Below are positions 1-6,602 of a DNA stretch of 8,572 bases, in pieces; the stretch's first letter is position 1; each line of letters begins with the position of its first letter. A program made the position numbers and the translations under genes. The notes beneath the pieces were generated by a model. The model worked only from the letters and a program-made list of their open reading frames with translations. It did not search any database and was not told the DNA's origin. This DNA is from Pedobacter sp. UBA1951 (GTDB taxonomy: Bacteria; Bacteroidota; Bacteroidia; Sphingobacteriales; Sphingobacteriaceae). The stretch covers positions 3,081 through 11,652 of the forward strand of contig DDEP01000225.1 in assembly GCA_002336465.1 (NCBI GenBank), written 5' to 3'.

Positions 1-944
1 TTGTAATATTTTTAATCGTTGGATTGTACGGTGTTTATTTTGAATATACTGTTCATGGCAAAATGATATTGCCTGAAGCTGCGTCTGAGCATGGTAAGAA
101 AATAGACCAGATGTTTGAAATTACTTTAATTCTAACATCTATCGTTTTCATTGCTACGCATATTGTATTATTCATATTTACTTATATCTACAGATACAAC
201 AAAGCAAGAAAAGCATATTATTATCCACATAATAATATGATAGAACGTATCTGGACTATTGTTCCAGCTTTAGTTTTAACCGTATTGGTATTAATGGGCT
301 TTTTAACTTGGAGATCTATTTTCCATAAGGTTGAAGATCCAAATAATAAACCTTTAAGCGTTGAGGTTACTTCTTCTCAATTCCAGTGGGATATACGCTA
401 TCCGGGTAAAGATGGTATTGTAGGTAAAAAGAACTATAAATTGGTTACGAGTACCAATAACTTGGGTATTGATTTTAGCGATAGAAACAGTCAGGATGAC
501 TTGGTAGCTGATGAGATTGTACTGCCAGTTAATAAGGCTGTACGTTTTACTTTGGGTAGTAAAGATGTTATCCATAGTTTTTATATGCCACATTTCAGAA
601 TTCAGTTAAATACGGTGCCGGGCATGCCTACATATTTTGAGTTTACGCCAACCATTACAACTGATGAAATGAAGGCTAAAACAGGCGACCCTAACTTCCA
701 CTACGTATTACTTTGTTCTAAAATCTGTGGAACCAATCACTTTAACATGCAAAAAGTTGTAAGGATTGTTTCTGAAAAGGAATATGAAGAGTGGTTAACA
801 AATCAAAAACCTTATTTAACCGATGATTTGAGAAAAGCATTTAATTTACCTGTTCCTGTAACTGAACCTGCAAAAGCAGCAGATACAACAGCTACAGCAT
901 CGGTTAAGCCTTCTATAGAAAATCAACTTGCATTAAAAAAATAA
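1..944 (+). CDS. coxB: Cytochrome c oxidase subunit II (CoxB), 5'-partial
   Basis: Subunit II of the aa3 oxidase carries the binuclear CuA centre and passes electrons from a c-type cytochrome to heme a in CoxA. The reading frame is open to the left edge (first full codon at base 3), so the gene starts outside the window; the TTG at 24 is internal. Numbering residues from that TTG, an incomplete hydrophobic segment is followed by two membrane helices (about 32-55 and 77-95) and a periplasmic cupredoxin domain (about 110-262). CuA ligands are visible: His184 in DVIHSF, then Cys231, Cys235, His239 and Met242 in the CSKICGTNHFNM loop. The usual Glu of CSEIC is Lys233, and the usual Asp before VPG is Asn196. 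The C-terminus is a Pro/Ala/Thr tail with no fused cytochrome c domain, so the electron donor must be a separate protein. The stop is 21 bases before coxA. The identification is secure. Confidence 0.96.
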   Translation, partial: VIFLIVGLYGVYFEYTVHGKMILPEAASEHGKKIDQMFEITLILTSIVFIATHIVLFIFTYIYRYNKARKAYYYPHNNMIERIWTIVPALVLTVLVLMGFLTWRSIFHKVEDPNNKPLSVEVTSSQFQWDIRYPGKDGIVGKKNYKLVTSTNNLGIDFSDRNSQDDLVADEIVLPVNKAVRFTLGSKDVIHSFYMPHFRIQLNTVPGMPTYFEFTPTITTDEMKAKTGDPNFHYVLLCSKICGTNHFNMQKVVRIVSEKEYEEWLTNQKPYLTDDLRKAFNLPVPVTEPAKAADTTATASVKPSIENQLALKK

Positions 945-965
945 TAATACTGGAAATACCTTATT

Positions 966-2837
966 ATGTCAACAATATCAACACACGATACGCATCACGA
1001 TGATCATGGACATCACCATGAAACGTTTTTAACAAAATACGTTTTTAGTCAGGATCATAAAATGATCGCGAAGCAGTTTTTAATAACTGGTATCATTATG
1101 GCTGTAATAGCTATGATTCTATCCATTTTGTTTAGAATTCAGTTAGCATGGCCAGATCAAAACTTCCCTCTATTAGAACAACTTTTAGGAAAATGGGCTG
1201 AGGGCGGAAGAATAAAACCAGACTTTTATCTTGCTTTGGTTACTATTCACGGTACCATCATGGTATTCTTTGTACTAACAGCAGGTTTAAGTGGTACTTT
1301 TAGTAACTTGTTAATTCCTTTACAGGTTGGTGCAAGAGATATGGCTTCGCCATTTTTAAACATGCTTTCTTACTGGTTTTTCTTTGCTGCATGTGTAATC
1401 ATGATGTCGTCGTTCTTTATCCAAACTGGTCCTGCTTCTGCTGGATGGACGGTATATCCTCCATTATCTGCGGTTCCTAAAGCTATTCCTGGTTCAGGTT
1501 TAGGTATGACTTTATGGTTAATCAGTATGATCCTATTTGTGGCTTCTTCTTTAATGGGAGGTATCAACTACGTTAGTACAATATTAAATATGCGTACTAA
1601 AGGTATGGACTTTTGGAAAATGCCTTTAACAATCTGGGCGTTTTTCTTAACAGCTGTTTTAGGTATCTTATCTTTCCCAGTATTAGTAGCAGGGGTAGTA
1701 TTGTTAATCTTTGACCGTAGCGTAGGTACAAGTTTTTACTTGTCTGATATGGTATTTGGTACCCAGATCATGCCTAACGAAGGTGGATCGCCAATTTTAT
1801 GGCAACACTTATTCTGGTTCTTAGGACACCCTGAGGTGTATATCGTAATTATGCCTGCAATGGGTCTATCGTCAGAGATTATTGCTGTAAACTCAAGAAA
1901 ACCTATTTTTGGTTACCATGCCATGGTTTATTCATTAATTGGTATTACAGTGCTTTCACTTATTGTATGGGGTCACCATATGTTCGTAACAGGTATGAAC
2001 CCGTTCTTAGGTGGCGTATTTATGATTACGACACTGATTATTGCGGTGCCATCTGCTGTAAAAACATTTAACTGGTTAGCTACGCTTTGGAAAGGTAACA
2101 TTCGTTTTACTCCGGGTATGCTTTTCGCAATCGGTATGGTATCTTTCTTTATTTCAGGTGGTTTAACTGGTATCTGGTTAGGAAATGCAACTTTAGATAT
2201 TAATCTTCACGATACTTATTTCGTAGTAGCTCACTTCCACTTGGTAATGGGTTCTGCAGCGATATTTGGTATGCTTGCAGGTGTTTATCACTGGTTCCCT
2301 AAAATGTTTGGACGTTTGATGGATAGCAAATTAGCTTATCTGCATTTCTGGGTTACCTTCGTTTGTACCTACTTGGTATTCTTCCCTCTTCACTTTTTAG
2401 GATTAGATGGGGTACCACGTCGTTACTATGCATTTACAGAATTTGAATTCATGCACAAATGGATGACCGTAAATAAATTAGTTACATGGTCTGCAATTGT
2501 TGCTGGTTTAGCTCAAGTAGCTTTCTTGTTCAACTTCTTCTATTCTATATTCAGAGGTAAGAGAGCACCTCAAAACCCTTGGGAATCTAATACGCTTGAG
2601 TGGACCACTCCTGTAGAGCGTATTCACGGTAACTGGCCGGGCGAAATCCCAACTGTTCACCGTTGGCCTTACGATTACAGTAAACCAGGTGCTGAGAGTG
2701 ATTTTATACCTCAAACCGTACCTTTCTCTGAAACAATGAGCTCTAACCTTTTCCACGATTTTGAAGGAAATGCGGAAGCAGAGCAAATCCAGAGAGAGTG
2801 GAATGCAAAAAATGATCCGAGTAAGAATAACGAATAG
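966..2837 (+). CDS. coxA: Cytochrome c oxidase subunit I (CoxA), A1 type
   Basis: This is the catalytic subunit: it reduces O2 to water at the heme a3-CuB site and pumps protons across the inner membrane. Visible ligands are His95 and His425 (heme a), His423 (heme a3), and His288, His337 and His338 (CuB), with Tyr292 placed for the His-Tyr crosslink. The D-channel residues Asn114, Asp125, Asn132 and Glu290 (in GHPEVY) mark it as A1-type. The K-channel Lys366 is present, with Ser363 where bovine has Thr. His415-Asp416, the subunit I side of the Mg site, and the paired Arg485-Arg486 near the heme propionates are kept. At 623 residues it is longer than the roughly 515 of mitochondrial COX1, owing to a His/Asp-rich N-terminus (7 His in the first 18 residues) and a hydrophilic C-terminal tail after about residue 545. 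The ATG at 966 fits the family start; no Shine-Dalgarno sequence precedes it. Confidence 0.99.
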   Translation: MSTISTHDTHHDDHGHHHETFLTKYVFSQDHKMIAKQFLITGIIMAVIAMILSILFRIQLAWPDQNFPLLEQLLGKWAEGGRIKPDFYLALVTIHGTIMVFFVLTAGLSGTFSNLLIPLQVGARDMASPFLNMLSYWFFFAACVIMMSSFFIQTGPASAGWTVYPPLSAVPKAIPGSGLGMTLWLISMILFVASSLMGGINYVSTILNMRTKGMDFWKMPLTIWAFFLTAVLGILSFPVLVAGVVLLIFDRSVGTSFYLSDMVFGTQIMPNEGGSPILWQHLFWFLGHPEVYIVIMPAMGLSSEIIAVNSRKPIFGYHAMVYSLIGITVLSLIVWGHHMFVTGMNPFLGGVFMITTLIIAVPSAVKTFNWLATLWKGNIRFTPGMLFAIGMVSFFISGGLTGIWLGNATLDINLHDTYFVVAHFHLVMGSAAIFGMLAGVYHWFPKMFGRLMDSKLAYLHFWVTFVCTYLVFFPLHFLGLDGVPRRYYAFTEFEFMHKWMTVNKLVTWSAIVAGLAQVAFLFNFFYSIFRGKRAPQNPWESNTLEWTTPVERIHGNWPGEIPTVHRWPYDYSKPGAESDFIPQTVPFSETMSSNLFHDFEGNAEAEQIQREWNAKNDPSKNNE

Positions 2838-2842
2838 TAACC

Positions 2843-2907
2843 TTACTTTGTAATAAATGTAATAAGGTATCTGCAAAGTAAAAGACTTAACAGGTACCTT
2901 ATTTTAT
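2843..2907 (+). promoter_or_regulatory. Long hairpin with interlocking helix (putative pseudoknot) between coxA and ctaA
   Basis: The gap contains a 13-bp stem: 2861-2873 (AATAAGGTATCTG) pairs with 2891-2903 (CAGGTACCTTATT) with a single G-U wobble, closing a 17-base loop. The loop begins with CAAAGTAA (2874-2881), which is perfectly complementary to TTACTTTG at 2843-2850. The two helices share no bases and abut at 2873/2874, giving classic H-type pseudoknot order (8-bp helix, 10-base loop, 13-bp helix, 9-base loop). A nested alternative is a 4-bp AAGT/ACTT hairpin inside the loop. The 3' side runs into a weak T-rich stretch (TTATTTTATAT) and lies about 11 bases before the first ctaA start. 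It could act as a leaky terminator or attenuator, as a 3' stabiliser of the coxBA message, or as a translational block on ctaA. The base pairing is seen directly; the function is inferred. Confidence 0.6.
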
Positions 2908-2914
2908 ATCTAAT

Positions 2915-3985
2915 GTGTTTGAAATGATTTCTAAATCTGAAAAGAGATTTATTAGAATTAATTTCATTACTATCATCTTAACCTTAGTAGTGATCTTAGC
3001 CGGAGGTATTGTACGCAGTACAGGATCGGGCATGGGATGTCCAGATTGGCCAAAGTGTTTTGACCAGTATATACCACCTACTTCTGTTAAACAGCTTCCG
3101 CCTGATTATGAGAAGAAATATGTGGAAGGAAGGGTTAAGAAGAATGAAAAGTTTGCGAAGTATTTGGAACGCTTAGGTAAAACCGAAGAGGCAAACAGTA
3201 TTAGAAATGATAAATCTATTTTAGCGCACGAAGAATTTAATGTAGCTAAAACTTGGACCGAATACGTTAACAGGTTATCGGGAGCAACTTTAGGTATATT
3301 TATGTTGCTTACTGCGGTTTACGCCTTTACTTTTAAAAAGAAAGCTAAAAGAATAGTTATATTAAGTATTCTGAACCTTTTTGTGGTAGGGTACCAAGCA
3401 TGGTTAGGTTCTATTGTGGTATCTACTAATTTAACACAATGGGTTGTAACCGTACATATGCTTTTGGCACTTGTAATTTTAGGTATAGCCATTTACACTT
3501 ATAACTATGCTAAGCAATTGTACCAAGAGCCTACGGTAATTATGTACCGTATAATGTGGTTAAAAGGATTTTTGGCTTTTACTTTAATATTGTCTGTGGT
3601 TCAGATTATTTTGGGCACCGAGGTTAGAGAACACATAGACAGTATTGCAAAAGAATTGAGTTATAATGGTCGCAACACGTGGATAAGTAAATTGGGAAGT
3701 GTATTTTCTCTGCACAGAGATTTAGCTATTGCAGTTGCAATCAGCAATTTTATTGTGTATAAAATGGTTAAAGACCGTTTTAGTGGCAAAGCTTCTCCTT
3801 TAATAACGGCAAATAATATTATGATCGTTCTAATTGTGCAGTTGATTTCAGGCTTTGTGTTATCTTATCTAGCATTGCCCCCATACGCACAAACGATCCA
3901 TATCTTGTTTGCAACCTTGATGTTTAGCTTACAATACTATTTATATTTACTGGTTTACAGAACCAAAACCTATAAGACAACTTAA
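2915..3985 (+). CDS. ctaA: Heme A synthase (CtaA/COX15 family)
   Basis: CtaA is an integral membrane enzyme that oxidises the C8 methyl of heme O to a formyl group, giving heme A for CoxA. The sequence shows eight predicted helices and the family signature RSTGSGMGCPDWPKC, with a cysteine pair (Cys42, Cys48) in the first external loop. His181, His267 and His329 match three of the four conserved heme-ligand histidines. The fourth position, in the family's E-x-x-H-R motif, reads EYVNR, so Asn119 replaces His. The first external loop is large and charged (about residues 49-112), and the third external loop has no cysteine pair. The start is uncertain: GTG at 2915 is the longest option, while ATG at 2924 removes three residues and still precedes the first helix. 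Neither has a Shine-Dalgarno sequence. The stop is 10 bases before ctaB, consistent with paired heme O/heme A synthesis. Confidence 0.95.
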   Translation: MFEMISKSEKRFIRINFITIILTLVVILAGGIVRSTGSGMGCPDWPKCFDQYIPPTSVKQLPPDYEKKYVEGRVKKNEKFAKYLERLGKTEEANSIRNDKSILAHEEFNVAKTWTEYVNRLSGATLGIFMLLTAVYAFTFKKKAKRIVILSILNLFVVGYQAWLGSIVVSTNLTQWVVTVHMLLALVILGIAIYTYNYAKQLYQEPTVIMYRIMWLKGFLAFTLILSVVQIILGTEVREHIDSIAKELSYNGRNTWISKLGSVFSLHRDLAIAVAISNFIVYKMVKDRFSGKASPLITANNIMIVLIVQLISGFVLSYLALPPYAQTIHILFATLMFSLQYYLYLLVYRTKTYKTT

Positions 3986-3995
3986 ATCATTAAAA

Positions 3996-4898
3996 TTGAA
4001 ACAGTTTTTTTCAGATTTCTCGAAATTAGTAAAATTCAGATTAACCTTTTTGGTTGTTTTTTCTGCATCTGTTACTTTTTTAATTGGTTCTAAAATACAG
4101 GTTGACAGAAATGTTATCGATAGTATAAACTGGTACAACTGGTTTATCCTAATTATAGGTGGTTTCTTAGTAACTGGAGCTGCTAACAGCTTTAATGAAG
4201 TTATTGAAAAAGACCTCGATAAATTAATGATGAGAACCAAGGACCGTCCAATGCCTGCCGGACGTATGACCACAGGCCAAGGTTTGGTAATTGGTTTGGT
4301 TATGGGTATTACGGGTACTTTTTTATTAGGTAAACTCAATTTAGAAACCGGATTGATTTCTGTTTTCTCTCTCCTGTTATATGCCTTTGCTTACACACCT
4401 TTGAAAAGAAAATCGCCTATAGCTGTATTTGTAGGTGCAATACCGGGAGCTTTACCTCCACTTATAGGTTATCTGGCTGCAATAGGTCACTCTCCGGTAG
4501 GTTATGTACCTAAAGATTACCAGATAGCCATAGTTTTATTTCTAGTTCAGTTTGTATGGCAGTTTCCACATTTCTGGTCAATTGCATGGGTGGTTGATGA
4601 TGATTATAAACTTGCTGGCTTTAGATTATTACCAACCAAAGAAAGAGATAAAGCCAGTGCAACAATTACTTTTATCAGTACGCTGATTCTAATTCCGGTA
4701 AGTTTATTACCTACCATTTTAGGATTTGGAGGTTATGTAATTGCTGCAGTTTCTTTAGTATTAGGTTTAATATTTGCCTGGTATGCTTACCAGTTAATGC
4801 AAAAACAGGATTTGGCCAGTGCCAGGAAAGTAATGTTCTGTTCTTTCTTTTATATCCCGTTAGTGCAACTTGTTTTATTGTTTGATTTAGTAGTTTAG
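3996..4898 (+). CDS. ctaB: Protoheme IX farnesyltransferase (heme O synthase)
   Basis: CtaB/CyoE attaches farnesyl from farnesyl diphosphate to the 2-vinyl group of heme B, producing heme O, the substrate of CtaA. It is a UbiA-superfamily polytopic membrane enzyme. The first acidic motif is N67-EVI-E71-K-D73-L-D75 followed by MMRTKDRP, and the second is DDDYKLAG at 201-208; together they bind the diphosphate through Mg2+. Also present are YTPLKRKSP (133-141) and GAIPGALPPLIGY (147-159), all typical of CyoE/COX10. At 300 residues it is the usual length. The start is taken as TTG at 3996: no in-frame ATG lies nearby upstream, and the next downstream methionines fall after the conserved N-terminal helix. 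It sits 10 bases after ctaA and 5 bases before the next gene, so all are likely cotranscribed. No Shine-Dalgarno sequence is visible. Confidence 0.97.
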   Translation: MKQFFSDFSKLVKFRLTFLVVFSASVTFLIGSKIQVDRNVIDSINWYNWFILIIGGFLVTGAANSFNEVIEKDLDKLMMRTKDRPMPAGRMTTGQGLVIGLVMGITGTFLLGKLNLETGLISVFSLLLYAFAYTPLKRKSPIAVFVGAIPGALPPLIGYLAAIGHSPVGYVPKDYQIAIVLFLVQFVWQFPHFWSIAWVVDDDYKLAGFRLLPTKERDKASATITFISTLILIPVSLLPTILGFGGYVIAAVSLVLGLIFAWYAYQLMQKQDLASARKVMFCSFFYIPLVQLVLLFDLVV

Positions 4899-4903
4899 TA
4901 GTT

Positions 4904-5488
4904 ATGGTACATACAATTCAACAAAATAATGCTCCTCTAGAATTCAATGCTAAACCTCGCAAATTTGCGATGTGGTTGTTCGTGGTTTCATCCATCATTA
5001 TGTTTGGTGGTTTTACGAGTTATTATTTAGTTTTTTCAGCAGCAAAAGGTAAGGGCCATGGTTTGGTTTTACCAGATGCTTTTATGTACAGCACAGCTGT
5101 ACTGGTTTTAAGTAGCGTATTTTTGTTTTTGGCTGCCAGAGCTCTGCGCAGTAAGCAGTTAAAACAGCAACAATTATTCTTGTGGATAACAGTAATTTTA
5201 GGAATTGCTTTTGCTTATTTACAGTTTCAGGCATGGACTAGTTTATACATGAGTGGTGCGGTGCTGATCAATAATAATGCGGCTATTTCTATGATTTATC
5301 TGCTTTCGGGAATGCACTTGTTGCACATTGTTGCAGGCTTAGCATTTGTTGTGAGCGCATTGATAAGCTCTTACCGAAATGTAGAGCATGCCAAATTGGT
5401 TTATAGACAAGATATTGCCTCTATTTTTTGGCATTTTATAGATATATTATGGATATATCTGTATGTTTTTTTACTTTTGAACAGTTAA
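4904..5488 (+). CDS. Heme-copper oxidase subunit III family protein (first of a tandem pair)
   Basis: This is a 194-residue, five-helix protein of the COX3/CyoC family (helices near 21-43, 60-80, 91-110, 125-150 and 172-192). Family marks are GMHLLHIVAGL (136-146, His138 and His141) in the fourth helix and FWHFIDILWIYLY (175-187) in the last. Subunit III binds CoxA and is thought to sustain proton uptake and long-term enzyme stability; it carries no redox centre. In the first helix, the position where family members usually have Ser-Glu, and where the next gene has Ser-Asp, is Ser29-Ser30, so the acidic residue is absent. It is shorter and more diverged than its neighbour. Whether it is a true subunit or an auxiliary paralogue cannot be decided from sequence. 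The ATG at 4904 follows the ctaB stop by 5 bases and gives the normal family N-terminus. Confidence 0.9.
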   Translation: MVHTIQQNNAPLEFNAKPRKFAMWLFVVSSIIMFGGFTSYYLVFSAAKGKGHGLVLPDAFMYSTAVLVLSSVFLFLAARALRSKQLKQQQLFLWITVILGIAFAYLQFQAWTSLYMSGAVLINNNAAISMIYLLSGMHLLHIVAGLAFVVSALISSYRNVEHAKLVYRQDIASIFWHFIDILWIYLYVFLLLNS

Positions 5489-5520
5489 AATTTTTAACAA
5501 ACTTTTATACAAATTATTAA

Positions 5521-6222
5521 ATGGATTCATTATCAAAATTAGACCAAGTTAAAACTACACCATGGGCAGGTGGTCGTTCGCCATGGTCTGTGGAGTATGG
5601 CAAGTTAATGATGTGGTTTTTCTTACTATCAGATGCCTTTACATTTTCATCATTATTGGTTTATTATGGTGCGCAACGTTTCAGTAAGTTTGCTTGGCCA
5701 GACCCAGATCTTGTATTTCAATCAATTCCAGGTATAGCTGATCATGGTTACCCTTTGGTTTTCGTAGGTATCATGACTTTTATTTTGATCATGAGTTCGG
5801 TAACAATGGTACTTGCGGTAGAAGCTGGTCATCGTAACTCTAAAAAAGAAGTAATCGGTTGGATGATTGCTACGATCATAGGTGGTTTTATGTTCTTGGG
5901 TTGCCAAGCTATTGAGTGGACTCACTTACACCATGAAGGTTTCTGGTGGGGAAGCATACCTAAAGATTTGAGCCATTTCTTTGATGGTGATATATCTGCA
6001 GTTTCGGCACAGCAGTTTGCCAATCTATTTTTTACCATTACAGGATTTCACGGTTTCCACGTATTTAGTGGCGTGGTAATCAACATTATTATTTTATGTA
6101 TGGTAATTAACGGAACTTTTGAAAGACGCGGACACTATTTAATGGTAGAAAAAGTAGGTTTATACTGGCACTTTGTTGACTTGGTTTGGGTATTTGTATT
6201 TACTTTCTTCTATTTGGTTTAA
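5521..6222 (+). CDS. coxC: Cytochrome c oxidase subunit III (second of a tandem pair)
   Basis: This is the second COX3-family gene, 233 residues, and probably the main subunit III. The first helix contains WFFLLSDAFTFSSLLVYY (32-49), with Asp38 at the position of the conserved membrane acidic residue. QAIEW (129-133) and FTITGFHGFHVFSG (171-184) follow, and LYWHFVDLVWVFVF (214-227) closes the protein; all are characteristic. The hydrophilic segment at about 134-167, rich in His, Trp and Gly, lengthens the loop before the fourth helix relative to the first paralogue. It follows that gene by a 32-base AT-rich gap without a Shine-Dalgarno sequence and precedes the subunit IV gene by 23 bases. 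The ATG at 5521 gives a conventional N-terminus, with a PWAGGRSPW segment ahead of the first helix. Confidence 0.96.
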   Translation: MDSLSKLDQVKTTPWAGGRSPWSVEYGKLMMWFFLLSDAFTFSSLLVYYGAQRFSKFAWPDPDLVFQSIPGIADHGYPLVFVGIMTFILIMSSVTMVLAVEAGHRNSKKEVIGWMIATIIGGFMFLGCQAIEWTHLHHEGFWWGSIPKDLSHFFDGDISAVSAQQFANLFFTITGFHGFHVFSGVVINIIILCMVINGTFERRGHYLMVEKVGLYWHFVDLVWVFVFTFFYLV

Positions 6223-6245
6223 AAATTTAACAACGAAAAGATATT

Positions 6246-6602
6246 ATGTCAGAGCATAACACACATACAGTAGAAGCACATGATCATGGAGATCATGCCG
6301 CTATGACCAAAGGCAAGATCTGGAAAGTATTCTTTATCTTATTGGCCTTAACCATTATAGAGTTTATCATTGCATTATGGGCAATTCCAGGTCATCATAT
6401 GACCCAAGCCGTAGGTAATTATGTATATATTGTTTTAACATTATTCAAAGCATTCTACATTGTTGCGTATTTTATGCACTTAAAATTTGAGAAATTCGGA
6501 TTGCAGTTGGTGCTTGGTATTTCATTTATTTTTATCATCTATTTCATAGCGCTTTTATTAATTGAAGGTGGTTACCTACACCTGCATATGCCAAAAGTGT
6601 AA
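6246..6602 (+). CDS. Cytochrome c oxidase subunit IV family protein (COX4_pro type)
   Basis: A small three-helix membrane protein (118 residues; helices about 25-47, 57-78 and 85-107) of the bacterial subunit IV family, which includes CyoD/CtaF and helps assemble or stabilise the CuB-containing core. The segments TIIEFIIALWAIPGH, LFKAFYIVAYFMHLKFE and the final FIFIIYFIALLLIEGG match the family layout. The N-terminal tail ahead of the first helix is rich in His and Asp/Glu (His4, 7, 12, 14 and 17), resembling the tail on CoxA in the same operon, and the C-terminus ends in YLHLHMPKV. The role in this organism is inferred from family and position. Its TAA stop overlaps the next start by one base (TAATG), indicating translational coupling to the SCO gene. 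Confidence 0.92.
   Translation: MSEHNTHTVEAHDHGDHAAMTKGKIWKVFFILLALTIIEFIIALWAIPGHHMTQAVGNYVYIVLTLFKAFYIVAYFMHLKFEKFGLQLVLGISFIFIIYFIALLLIEGGYLHLHMPKV

Noticed and set aside
24..26. TTG at 24 as the start of coxB
   Set aside because: The frame stays open to the left edge and encodes hydrophobic residues continuous with the first membrane segment, so the real start lies outside the window.
354..593. Minus-strand open frame of 79 codons inside coxB
   Set aside because: It is antisense to the conserved CoxB cupredoxin domain and shows no recognisable protein pattern.
2508..2876. Minus-strand open frame of 122 codons overlapping the coxA end and the following gap
   Set aside because: It mirrors the conserved coxA C-terminus, its composition is not protein-like, and no family is recognisable.
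3978..4003. Shine-Dalgarno sequence for ctaB and the other genes
   Set aside because: No AGGAGG-like element lies 5-12 bases before any start here; AT-rich upstream sequence is normal for Bacteroidota.
3947..4339. Minus-strand open frame of 130 codons over the ctaA-ctaB junction
   Set aside because: It is antisense to the well-supported ctaB N-terminal half; the Pro/Ile/Lys-rich translation looks like a shadow of the opposite strand.
5493..6233. TTTAACAA shared by the gaps after both subunit III genes (5493-5500 and 6226-6233)
   Set aside because: Both gaps are almost purely A/T and the spacing to the next start differs (20 versus 12 bases), so this is probably compositional.
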